Assembly (NCBI GenBank): GCA_049999765.1
Contig: JBNGIQ010008744.1
Span: forward strand, 96,016-123,462
Reading direction: 5' to 3'
DNA from: Phaeoceros laevis
Lineage: Eukaryota > Anthocerotophyta > Anthocerotopsida > Notothyladales
DNA: 27,447 bases
A program made the position numbers and the translations under genes. The stretch's first letter is position 1, and every line of letters begins with the position of its first letter. Of the stretch, positions 1-9,171 are shown in pieces. The notes beneath the pieces are model-generated. The model worked only from the letters and a program-made list of their open reading frames with translations. It was not told the origin of the DNA and did not search any database.

Positions 1-1936
1 ATATGACAGGCTCCTTTGGGAGACTATCCAGGGTGCTTCGAAGAGATTGTTCCATGTGTTTGCAGCATTTTTCCAGCTCCGGATCTTGTGTATCTAAGGC
101 ATTCACAAGAAAGGGTTGTTCTCCCACATTGACTAGGCCGTCAAATTGTACCTTCAATTTAATGATGTTGCCTTTTGTACGATGAAACCATGAATCCACA
201 TTAGTAAGTTTTTTCATCAATCTATCCTTGTTGGTGATGACAACCAAGACAGAAGGTGCAACCGAACCTTGTTAAACTTTGTAGTTGGAAGCAATGAGAC
301 GTAACCAATAAAGTAGCTCCTCCTCTAATTGAGTCTCCCCCTTCACCTCACCTGCTCCATTATCTCCTGGTCTTAAAATGGGATTGAAAGTTAGCACGAA
401 TGACGTGGCGGCACTGTCCCCACTTGGAAACATCCAGTCATGGAGAGCATGAAACTCCCTTTGACCTGCAAGATCCCAAGCAGATATCTGGAGATCTTCA
501 GTATCCTTAAGCAAATGGATATCTATGCCTCGCGTTGGCTTGGGAAGTTCTCTATCATGTGAGGATTGGCCACACACCAATCGTGCCAAGGGTTGCTGTG
601 GGAAGCATGTTCTTTTTTGGGCAACGCCATTGCCTTGCATGATAAGCTTCATGGACTGAAAAAGAGTGGATTTGCGTGCGGCAAACGATAGATTTCAACC
701 AAAATTTAATATCCATTATAAGCCCTCTTGAGAAAAAAAGTCACCAAGTGCTACAGTTAGTACAGTATAAGTAAACCATGTACATACATGTGGAGTGACT
801 TACCAGCATATGCATTTCCGCAGAGAATAAGTCGGCAGGATTTGGGCTTTCCCTGAGTCATAGCAGACATAACATTCTTGAAATCCTTTTTACGACGAAG
901 CTCCTCCTGTATGCTCTCAGCTTTGCCAGCATATGAAAGTGGAGTCTTATCCAAATTTATTGTTTGGTTGGTAGTGTTGATCCGAAGGAGGTGAAAGAAA
1001 GCAGCCTCCACTTCCTTCCCTTCGAGACCTTTGCAGTCATGCAAGTCGATGGATGTGAGCGTCTTGTTGCGGCGAAGTGCTGGGAGGATGATAGTGGCCC
1101 ATTCTGTGGCCGAGTAGGGTGCCTCTGACAAATTAAGCTGCTCAAGTGACTGGTTAGAGGAAATCATGGAAGCCATCAGCTCCGCTGCAGGCAATAATTT
1201 CCAGGGCTGCACTGCTCGTCTTGAGTATCTTAAGAGCACTAGCGTTGTTGGCGGCCAAGCCGCGGACAAGGGCCTCCATGGCCTTCTTACCGATGAGATA
1301 ATTGTCGCGGAGGTCCAGTTCCTCCAGCGTGTTGTTTGTCCGCAAACCCTCTCCAATGCATCCTTCCTCGTCCGCCAGCATAGACGTCAGCAGTAGTAGC
1401 TTCCGAAGGCTGCAGCGATTGTTGGCCAGAATGGCACCCAGGTGGACCGCCCCGGCCTGTCCGATCTCGTTCACAGATATGACCAGCATCTTCAAGCCGT
1501 GGGCGCCGGTACCGGTTCCACTGGGAGGAGAAGCGGCTTGCGATTGAGACACAAGTGCATCGAGAAGGTGGCCGACTCCCTCTCCTGTCATCCCAATCCT
1601 AAACAAAGAAAGCTCTTGGATAGTGGAGTTGTTGCGGAGCATCGCGGCCAGCTGCTCCACACCCTTGTCGCCCACATCACAAAAATCGAACTTGAGTTTG
1701 ATGAGGCTAGTATTTGCTTGTAGAGCCCGGGCAATGTGGCTCGACCCCTTCGCTGTCGTGCCTGTGCGGTCTATGATGAGGCTTTGGAGCTTGCAATGGG
1801 TGGAGTCCTTGCAAAGATCTTGCAGAAACGTTCACAATTTGTGGGAGAGGGCTGGAGCGAGGCGAGGCGGCAGCTCCAGGATCTCACCTCCATTCATCAT
1901 TTTCACAGGGGCAGGGGTTAGTTTTAGACGTTCCAT
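1..1936 (-). pseudogene. Roco-family LRR-GTPase, disrupted, runs off left edge
   Basis: Reading leftward from an ATG at 1936, the sequence encodes ribonuclease-inhibitor-like leucine-rich repeats (about 1840-990; for example NTLEELDLRDNYL), then a Roc GTPase domain. The P-loop GNAYAG/KST is split by an intron, the G3 motif is WDLAGQREFHALHDWMFP (about 480-415), and the G4-like motif is VVITNKDRL (about 225). This order is that of Roco proteins, related to plant TORNADO1; the COR part would lie beyond base 1. Four lesions are visible. There is an in-frame TGA at 1834-1832, where a CGA would read through. A one-base frameshift lies near 1190-1196 inside a repeat. The intron that begins GTAAGT inside the P-loop codon rejoins in phase only at 675, where the acceptor reads AC instead of AG. 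An in-frame TAA lies at 274-272 between G3 and G4. Sequence still reads as protein through each break, so it is a recent pseudogene or carries assembly errors. Family call is firm; a working product is unlikely. Confidence 0.82.
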
Positions 1937-2429
1937 GGTGGGGACCTGTGCGTGCGTGAGCTCCTCCTCCTGCCGTCTGCAGTCGCAACGCAACGCACGC
2001 CTCGTAGGCCTGCTGTTTGCCTTGCCGACTTCCTGGAGCAGAAGCTGGGCATGGAACGTTTGAGCAAAGGAAAAGGCTGATCGATGTAGGCGTGAGGCCA
2101 CACCACCCCTTCTTGTGTAATAGTGCGGACGGGATGGCAGGGCAGGGATATCCGAGCATCCAATCACCACTTCTATCTGTAAGAAACTCAGCCGACTACA
2201 GCACTGTATACAGTAGAGCTCCATGTGAGCCAGCAGACTGGGGACCAGTCAGATGGGCCAGCACACGTCATCAACTTGACGAGGAGTTCCATGACCTGGA
2301 TGAGCAGGGAAGCCAGTGGCCTCCGTGAACCCACGTCGTTTCAACCATGTTCCTCAGTCAATCATGATGTCACGTGTGTCACAGCAGATTCCATGTATCT
2401 TTGAACCAGTCAGTCTAGTCGGTCTACAG
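1937..2429. other. Intergenic, no gene seen
   Basis: This stretch lies between the start of the Roco relic and the end of the first PPR relic. Open frames here are short and show no family motif. It would hold the Roco promoter, but I see no convincing TATA box or other site. Confidence 0.5.
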
Positions 2430-3060
2430 ATATAATATATTACCTCTTGAGCTGGGCGGGTGAGGCACTGAGGGCCTGGCGAATCCTCTTGCATGATCCC
2501 GTAGAAGTAGACTCGAGCAAGGGCTTCTTGACCGACGCCATTCTGAGCATACCCTCCAATCATAGCCTTCCATGTCACTCCATCTCTACCTGGCAAGTTG
2601 GTTAAACACTGTCCATCATCTAAGCTTCCGCATTTTGTGTACTTGTTTACTACGCAATTGCCACTTTGCTTGAAAGAGCTCGAGGCTGATGAATGTAATA
2701 TGATATTCTTGCGTGATGCCCTTGTGTTGCAGGTTAGCAGAGAGAGAAGCGTGTTGAGCACATCCTGCTATAATGTCATTCTAAATGACCAATTTTCGGC
2801 TCGCACAGTGTCCAAGGCCTTGTTCGCATCGATATCCTCCGAGCGGCCAGCCGCCTTCTGAATATACGTCACAGGCGGCGTTTCCAAGAAATAAATCAGT
2901 GGCAAGAAGTCCTAGTTTTGAGATTTCAGCATGGATTACTTTGCCCGACTCAAACTTTAAGGCTGTCATACTACTGCAAGCGCGCAGAAGGCAGACGCTG
3001 TTATATGTCACGCCACTGGTTGCACAGTGGCCCCTCCTTGTTGCATCCCTTTTTGCAGAG
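2430..3060 (-). pseudogene. PPR protein pseudogene fragment
   Basis: Reading leftward from about 3058, three frames carry pieces of plant-type pentatricopeptide repeats: VTYNSVCLLRACSSMTAL, then GKVIHAEISKLGLLATDL (2980-2880), then a frameshift near 2860 into EDIDANKALDTVRAENWSF, then more breaks and NKYTKCGSLDDG and VTWKAMIGGYAQNGVGQEAL (2650-2500). The motifs KCGSL and AMIGGYAQNG are typical of PLS-class organellar RNA-binding PPR proteins. At least three frame changes and stops interrupt it and there is no start or C-terminal domain, so it is a decayed fragment. PPR identity is clear; the exact ends are approximate. Confidence 0.8.
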
Positions 3061-3061
3061 T

Positions 3062-3101
3062 GAGGGCGTTAACGTTGTGAGGTCACAACGTTAACGCCCT
3101 C
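3062..3101. repeat. Perfect inverted repeat, 19-base arms, 2-base spacer
   Basis: Arms 3062-3080 and 3083-3101 are exact reverse complements around GG and contain GTTAACG. It sits precisely between the PPR relic on the left and PPR/tRNA-binding-domain fragments on the right. It could form a hairpin or be the fused ends of a small mobile element. Confidence 0.9.
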
Positions 3102-3198
3102 AAGCCCATGCTGAGCACATGCTGCACTCATAGCAGTGCATGTCACGATATCTCTGGATGATATCTCTGGTTCGCAGGTTGTAGAACACTAAGCCTTT

Positions 3199-3268
3199 CT
3201 GTGCACCCTCGTCCAGACTTAGCATACACATCCACCAGGGACTTCTGCACCAACCCCATCTTCTGTGA
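3199..3268 (-). pseudogene. Short PPR fragment
   Basis: On the minus strand the stretch reads KMGLVQKSLVDVYAKSGRG, the usual PPR helix pair before a KCG-type turn. It has no continuation in frame on either side and abuts the tRNA-binding-domain fragment on the opposite strand, so it is an isolated scrap, perhaps from the PPR relic at 2430-3060. Confidence 0.6.
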
Positions 3269-3760
3269 GATGAAAAACGAAGAGATGGAAAGGTTGAAGG
3301 CAACTTTTGCAGGAAGGCAAGCAGTTGGGGCGGCCGCAGGGAAATCTGTGCCAGCAAGCAAAGAGGTGGAGGGGTCCAAGGGTGCTTGCAATGGTACGGT
3401 GAAAAATGGTGCGTTGCTGAAGGAAAGGGTGCTCCCGTGACAATGGCACGGTTGGTCATCAGAGTGGGGGTCATCAGGAAGGTGCAGAACCACCCGGCTG
3501 CAGACTCACTACATGTGGACGAGATAGATGTGGGAGAAACATCGCCTCGAACTGTTGTGAGTGGCCTGGTAAAGTTCATTCCCATCGAAGAGCTGGAGGA
3601 CCGTCTAGTCTTGGTTGTATGCAACCCAAAGCCTGCAACGTTGCGTGGAATTAGGTCCCAAGGAACGCTTCTGGTTACCTCCAATCCCGACCAAGCTGCT
3701 ATAGGGGCTGAGGTGGGAGAAAGGATAAATTTTCCAGGCCTCTGCTTCGAATTTCAGTAG
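3262..3760 (+). pseudogene. EMAP II-like tRNA-binding domain fragment (MetRS C-terminus type)
   Basis: Two frames joined by a frameshift near 3415-3430 encode a linker ([14 protein letters not shown], about 3278-3320) and then a tRNA-binding OB fold: [59 protein letters not shown], with a stop at 3758-3760. This is the C-terminal appendage of plant cytosolic methionyl-tRNA synthetase and of Arc1p/AIMP1-like cofactors, which holds tRNA non-specifically. The FAGRQ linker favours MetRS. No catalytic domain (HIGH/KMSKS) precedes it. The stretch runs without an intron, which suggests a retrocopy or captured piece. From about 3440 the domain is open and could be a small protein, but no good start context exists. 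Confidence 0.78.
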
Positions 3761-4680
3761 CTGTTGCGCTTGAAGCTGGATGTTTGTTCCAGGAATAAGG
3801 GCTTCAAGTTGTCCTTGCTAAGAAGATTGGCTCGACCTCACAAGCTGACCCAAAAGGTTCAGAAGCTGGAGCACACCGCTCGAGGGAGGCCAGCTCAATA
3901 GGCTGTGATGCTTTTGCGGTTCTACCATTGATTTGCGCACTCTGGCAAAACTGAAATGCACGCCTTAGTGCTGGTACCAGGGCAGAATTACTATCACCAC
4001 CCGACAGCTCGTGGAATTCTGCTGAGCAGATGGCTGACAGCTTGATGCATCTCCATTCATCTCGATGCGGGGGTTCCCTTTTCGGCGTTTACTGCTAGTG
4101 TGCCACCAATCTCAGCACCCTGGGGCAAATCTGCCTCAACAAAGTTGAGAAGTTGAGAGTTTCTGGACAGTTGAGAGTTTCTGGACGGCACAAAATTCGC
4201 AACTTACTTGTAAATGTGAAAACTAGACCTTTGTAAGACCTAGCTCTTAAACTTTCATCCAAATCAGTTATCAATCGCTCCTCCCCGCTGGGCGACTGGG
4301 CGATGTGCACCCGAAGGAGCACAGCCGCCTATCGGCCGGACATGCATGCCCAGCTACCCTCCGTCTTCGACATCCCTTCTATGAGCGGGTAAACCTAGAC
4401 CCTAGACTAGCCCGTTTAGGTGCCCAAGTCATTTTTCTGCAATCATTACTTCACCGAAAAGTCCGGGAAAATGCTTTAAAACAAAAATAGTTTTTGTTTC
4501 GCATGGCTTACATGAAAACTTCAGAAACGTGGGAAACGCGTCGCATTTCCTATGCAACGCGCTTCTATCCAAGAAGATTCACAAATGTGACTGAAAATCT
4601 TAAACTATATTTATACCAAACAAAATTTCATTTCCAAAATACATTATTTTTATTTTCCACTTTGATTTCCCAGGATTGAT
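3761..4680. other. Intergenic, no gene recognised
   Basis: Nothing identifiable. On the minus strand around 4040-3820 a frame of about 60 codons is open without a start and without a motif I know. Base composition becomes AT-rich from about 4400. Confidence 0.5.
4151..4186. repeat. Tandem 18-base direct repeat, two exact units
   Basis: The unit AGTTGAGAGTTTCTGGAC occurs at 4151-4168 and again at 4169-4186 without a mismatch. Confidence 0.9.
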
Positions 4681-4905
4681 GGGAGCACATCCAAGGCCTG
4701 AGGAGGTCTTCCTTTTGCCAAGGCTCAAGGAGCATCCTCTTATGCTACCGAGACTAGAGGAACTTCTCGTGACAACACTCCCTACATAAGCAAGTCTTGC
4801 AATGTTATTTTTCATTACAACCTGAGCTTCTCTGTGAGTGAGCAACATCTAGAGGAACCAGGCTTGTGGATTGTCAAGAAGTTAATTCTTGTAGATACTA
4901 AAAAG

Positions 4906-5397
4906 ATGAAGAAGACACCAGATATGGAACTTGAGGACTCAAAGTGTGTTGCAACTTCCAGAAAAAGAGCTCGCGAGTCTAACGGTCCGGAACATAGTAG
5001 CTATGAAGTTGTGGACAAAAAGAGAACAACGCATAGTTTGAGCTTGAAACTCTTGTCAGAAAAGGAGCTTCAAGAAAAAATGAAGAAAACTGGTGAAGAG
5101 CTAAGAAGGAAAGAACAAGAATCAAATGCCAATCGTCATTGTGCACGGGTTACACATTTCGTTCCCAAAGGAGGAGTTCCTAAAGATCCACCAAAAGCCA
5201 CATTTGGACGACCTTTGGGGAGACAAAGAAAAAATACAATGAAGGATCCAGAATCACATCTGGTAAGAAAAACTATTAGAGACAATCTGAAGAGTACGGA
5301 GGAATTCAAGGACCAGGCTCAGAAGAAGAAACCACTTTTCAAAATTGATAAGAAAAAAAAGACCGTGACATTGAACCGCAGTAGTCCGGTTCAGTAG
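4906..5397 (+). CDS. Unidentified lysine-rich basic protein
   Basis: The frame from the first in-frame ATG at 4906 gives 163 residues, and the frame is open upstream to 4702, so an upstream exon could add residues. The product is highly charged, with bipartite basic stretches (SRKRARE; QKKKPLFKIDKKKKTVTL) and a likely coiled stretch SEKELQEKMKKTGEELRRKE. It has no signal peptide or membrane segment. I do not recognise the family; the basic clusters suggest a nuclear or nucleic-acid-binding role, which is inference. The codons are A-rich, unlike the GC-rich intact genes at 15-23 kb. It could be an exon or retrocopy of a larger gene, or an element-derived ORF. Confidence 0.5.
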   Translation: MKKTPDMELEDSKCVATSRKRARESNGPEHSSYEVVDKKRTTHSLSLKLLSEKELQEKMKKTGEELRRKEQESNANRHCARVTHFVPKGGVPKDPPKATFGRPLGRQRKNTMKDPESHLVRKTIRDNLKSTEEFKDQAQKKKPLFKIDKKKKTVTLNRSSPVQ

Positions 5398-7329
5398 TCG
5401 CTTCAAATCTCATAAAATGGACAAGCCTGTACTATAGAATCTGTCCATATTTGCTCGTCTCACAATCATGTTGTAACGATTGTCCAATGAGTAGTGACAT
5501 CCATTCGTGCGCGTGGGCTTCACGTTCCGTGTTCTTCTTCCCAGCTTACTAGCTTATGAACTTTGCTGCAATTCTTGTGTACTCTCTTTAGATGACAATG
5601 TACATTGTCAACTTTCGTTATTAGAACTTTAGTGTGGTCCAATATAGGCTAACTAGGGGTTGATTGTAGCGTAACGTTTTATTTTGGTCACATGACGTTT
5701 GATTTTCATAATGTTACTACTTGTAGTAATTCTTGCACATTGCCATTTAAATTGCTGGTCATTTCATAAAAAACCTATAGCGGTTCAAGAACTAGTGGTA
5801 CTAGCTAGTTAGCTAGTATATGTACATAAGCTTGGAAAGACGTTATGTAACCTATTAGGCCTAGGGAAAGAAAAGTTATTCCTCTATAAGCTTGGAATGT
5901 AGAGTCTTTCGACACTTTGTTCGCAAAAACGGCGAGAGAGAAGAAGCTGCCTCTTCATTAGAAGTCTAGGAAATGTTAAGTCGACACCTTTGTTCTATGT
6001 GCCTCTTTAAACTTGGGTGAAATTCCGCATCGTTTTTAGTAATCCCATATAGCTTGGGATGAATTCTACATCCTTTCAAAAAAAAGATTGTCTTTCCATG
6101 AATCCTTAGCCAAGAATGACTTGCTTATTAATAAAGAATAAACAAATAGGAACATTTGAAAGTTGCAAGTACTATGAACTTGGAGACAATTTGTTAGATG
6201 TCCACGGGAGAACGGTTATGAGCACTGAGAACCATATTGATTTATGTTGCCGTCATTCATAGAACCACGAAATCACCTTACTAACCCTACTACTCCTCCC
6301 GGCTTTGATGAGTATTTTGCAAGACTTGTGCTAATGTCGACCTGCTCTTATGCATTATTGCTCAAAACTACGCTAACTAATTAAAGTAAGGCCCTCAAGG
6401 CCCTCAGGCTGTACGGCCAGTCGTTAACGGGGTATTTCTACCCTGGTGCCCCCGGTTTATTATAATGGGATGTTGTTACCCTCCCTCCGCGCATGGCCTT
6501 GCTTTTGTTACATACACGAAATCGTGGTGCGTAGGACTGGCTGCAGGAAGGTGGACACGGATTCCCCATATGTGTTTATGGCGCCTCATCTACTCCCCCA
6601 TTCAACGACAACTCACATGGTGCATGATGTCTAAGATTGTTCACCCTAACCTCCAGGCTAGGTGGATGGCCAAGTGGTATGGTTAGCCCTTCAGTGGTGC
6701 ACCGAAGTTAGGTGCCGTGCAGCACGTAAAAACTATCTATCTGTCTACTAGGAAAGGCTGTGGCCCGCCTCGTTTGGCTTCCTTGCTCTGGTCAAGTGCT
6801 AGCTAGGCATGCGCGTATTATTGTACACAACTGGCCAGGGTCATAGTACAATCTGCATGTGGCCAGCCAGTCGCTAACACTCGCTATGCTGTTGCAACCA
6901 AACAGAGGGACTGCGTGAGGGCCCAGAAGAGAGAAAAGCCCTTGTCCATCCTCTGTTTCTTCGAACCTGACAGGCCGGCGCCGCCGCATGTTTTTCGCAT
7001 ATGGCCCAGTACGACAGCACATGCCTGATGCATGCACCTCGGAGCGCTATGTAAAGAGACGCACCTCCTGTGCCTCTCGTCACTATTCGCAAACATTCGC
7101 TTCTCTACTCCTTCATGCTATTTGTAAGTAGATCCCAGGGCCCAGATCTTGAGCCGATCAATTTCTTCCTTTTATTTAGGCAGCTGACATCATCCGCATT
7201 GCGCAAGCCTGCTCATTCCTTTTAAATGTGCTGGATTGTGGTATGTAGGTACATCTCAAGTGCATTTGAAGCATAATTCGAGATCTCAAGGGCGTCAACA
7301 GTAGTACTACCTCACCTTACAACTAAGAG
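5398..7329. other. AT-rich intergenic stretch and upstream region of the inhibitor gene
   Basis: No coding frame with a family motif is visible. From 5400 to 6380 the DNA is AT-rich with phrases such as TATAAGCTTGGAA that resemble retroelement flanks, but no paired terminal repeats were found. From about 7040 the sequence looks like a short 5' leader (pyrimidine-rich, ending in a GTAAGT donor at 7123). A matching acceptor TTTATTTAG ends near 7180, so the inhibitor gene may have an intron in its 5' untranslated region. Confidence 0.4.
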
Positions 7330-8040
7330 ATGGGAGAGATCCCACTAGGTTTGTTTTACTTCATCACCACATGGATCCGTGCCTTGTTCTGTAGAGCTCT
7401 AGATGGCTTGCGAAGCATGGAAGCTTCCAGATCATGAAATCCGCCTGAAGCATAATGACAGTGATGGAGCACTTGCAATTGTTTGCAACTTGGTTTTTGC
7501 GGAATTGCAGGATCCAGGAGGAACGCATGGCCTCAGTACCTGGGCAGACCAGCATCCGAGGTGAAGGGGCTGTTGGAGAATTCGAATGAGGTGCCCCATG
7601 TGTATGTTCAGCCGCCTGCACAGCCGGAAGAGAGCCCCCCATTCAACGCAGGCGGACATGACGATGTCTGGCTCTACACTGACGACCAGGACAACGTTGT
7701 GGAGATTCCTCAACGAGGAACATGGCATCCCAACCGTAAGTTGCCCCCTTTGCAATTACAATTTCCCATTTGTTGCCTCAAATCTTTTGGATTGTAAAGT
7801 GATCGGACATCTTGCGGATACCGGCTGGCTCAATCCTCTCCAGGACTGAGCCCTGGGTGGCCTGAGCTTGTGGGAACCGAGTATAAAGCGGCCATCGAAA
7901 CCATTCTCGCCGACCTACTAGGGGTCGTGGTTGTGTACGGCCCTGATGGGTTCGCTCGAACCTTGGACTACCGCACCGATCGAGTTTTCCTGGATGTGGA
8001 CGATCAAGGCAAAGTGGCTCGCGTTCCACGACGGGGTTGA
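7330..8040 (+). CDS. Two-domain potato-inhibitor-I (MEROPS I13) serine protease inhibitor
   Basis: Exons 7330-7348, 7511-7735 and 7844-8040 join in phase to 146 residues. Exons 2 and 3 are well supported; the 19-base first exon is a tentative choice made on phase (MGEIPL then G). Each of exons 2 and 3 carries one inhibitor domain opening with the family's Trp-Pro: WPQYLGRPASEVKGLLE and WPELVGTEYKAAIETIL. Domain 2 is canonical: the loop FARTLDYRTDRVF places Leu-Asp at P1-P1', the same bond as in eglin c, with the loop-supporting arginines kept and a C-terminal VPRRG. Domain 1 has the fold residues but its loop (SPPFNAGGHDDVW) lacks those arginines, so it is probably inactive or altered. No cysteine-rich part or signal peptide is evident. 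The family blocks subtilisin- and chymotrypsin-like proteases in defence and storage. It appears intact between decayed neighbours. Confidence 0.82.
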
Positions 8041-8416
8041 AGATCTGCCGTCCACTTTGCCAGCCGTAGCTGGAGCTCCCTTCGCAATTGCTGTTCGTTG
8101 ATCGTGAGGAGTTTTTTCTGCTGTGTAGAACGGCTTTTTCTCCTCTTTGTAGGGTGACCAGAAACTGTACAGTCTGTTGTGGTCCGCCGGAACTGAATCA
8201 ACTTGTCATCTTCCATTTGTCAAATCCACGTTTGTATATTTGAAAAATTCAAGTTTTGGACCTTCAGACAATCTTCAGGAGCTGCGCCATTAAAAAGACT
8301 CTGTAGTATTCTAGGAGCATTTGCCACCGTCATGAGCATACCCACAGTCTTGGGTCCCATCCTGCAAGGTTCCATCTGGCTCTGGCCTGCTTCCTCCACT
8401 TGATGAGAACTTTCTG

Positions 8417-8516
8417 CCCTAACATCCAGACCAAAATGTGACGACTGCTGCTCCCACCAGAAAAATGGTGACGATTCCTGCGGGAACGATTTTAGGATAC
8501 ATGTGAAAGGATTGAT
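8417..8516. repeat. Dispersed direct repeat, copy 1 (about 100 bases)
   Basis: Pairs with 8676-8775. Both begin CCCTAA-ATCCAGA and end in TTTTAGGATACATGTGAAAG followed by GATTGA. They differ at roughly one base in ten, so the duplication is not recent. Function unknown. Confidence 0.85.
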
Positions 8517-8675
8517 GGTCTGTTCACAATGGGGTGACCGCGCAGTGAGAAGCTGTGACGAAAAAGAAATCTTTCGTGCTTTCTTTTAATATATTTTTGG
8601 AGTACGAACTGCGCAGCTACGTCCTTTTTTTAGTTACTTCACAACCCTCTGGTTCCATGCGAACCCGTTATCGCA

Positions 8676-8775
8676 CCCTAATATCCAGATAAGAATGTGA
8701 CCACTGCTGTTCCCACCTCAAAAATGGTGAAGATTCCTGCGGGAACGGTTTTAGGATACATGTGAAAGGATTGAG
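8676..8775. repeat. Dispersed direct repeat, copy 2 (about 100 bases)
   Basis: Diverged copy of 8417-8516 in the same orientation, about 160 bases downstream of it. The shared core GATTCCTGCGGGAACG is unchanged between the copies. Confidence 0.85.
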
Positions 8776-9171
8776 GGTGCCTGCAGCAAGCCAGAGCTGT
8801 CCACTTGCAGTGCCAAAGAGTAGACTAGGTGGTAGGTAACAATCCGAGATACAGGTCTTGCAACAAACATGCTGATGGCTGTGTAAACAAAATGTGGAAG
8901 CCTTTCCGGGTGTGTGAGAGCGGGCCTAATCGTGAGCTGTTTCTCGGACTGCCATGATCAAGATTGGGATATGCCCAGATGTAGTAGTTGAACAAAATGC
9001 ACGGGTGCCTCTCTAAGGGGTTTAGGGTTTTGCAAAGTCATGCCGAAGGGACAGTTGTGGAGTAGGTGGGAAGGACAATCAAATTGCCGACCCACCTGAG
9101 CCAACTCAGTTCAGAGAACCTCAGCTGCGCATGTGCGAGGGACCTCTGATGTGCTGAGGCACTCGGCAGGG

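Larger units (their letters stand above)
8041..9171. other. Intergenic, holds a spaced direct repeat, no gene seen
   Basis: Starts just after the inhibitor stop codon. No frame shows a recognisable domain. The most visible structure is a pair of diverged direct repeats at 8417-8516 and 8676-8775. Confidence 0.5.

Noticed and set aside
1832-2224. 130-codon minus-strand frame as a separate gene
   Set aside because: Only the last 35 codons from ATG 1936 look real, and they run on in frame past the TGA into the Roco repeats; the upstream part has no motif.
5660-6130. Possible LTR-like stretch (TATA-rich, repeated TATAAGCTTGGAA)
   Set aside because: No second copy, no TG...CA boundaries with target duplication, and no gag or pol residues in the window.
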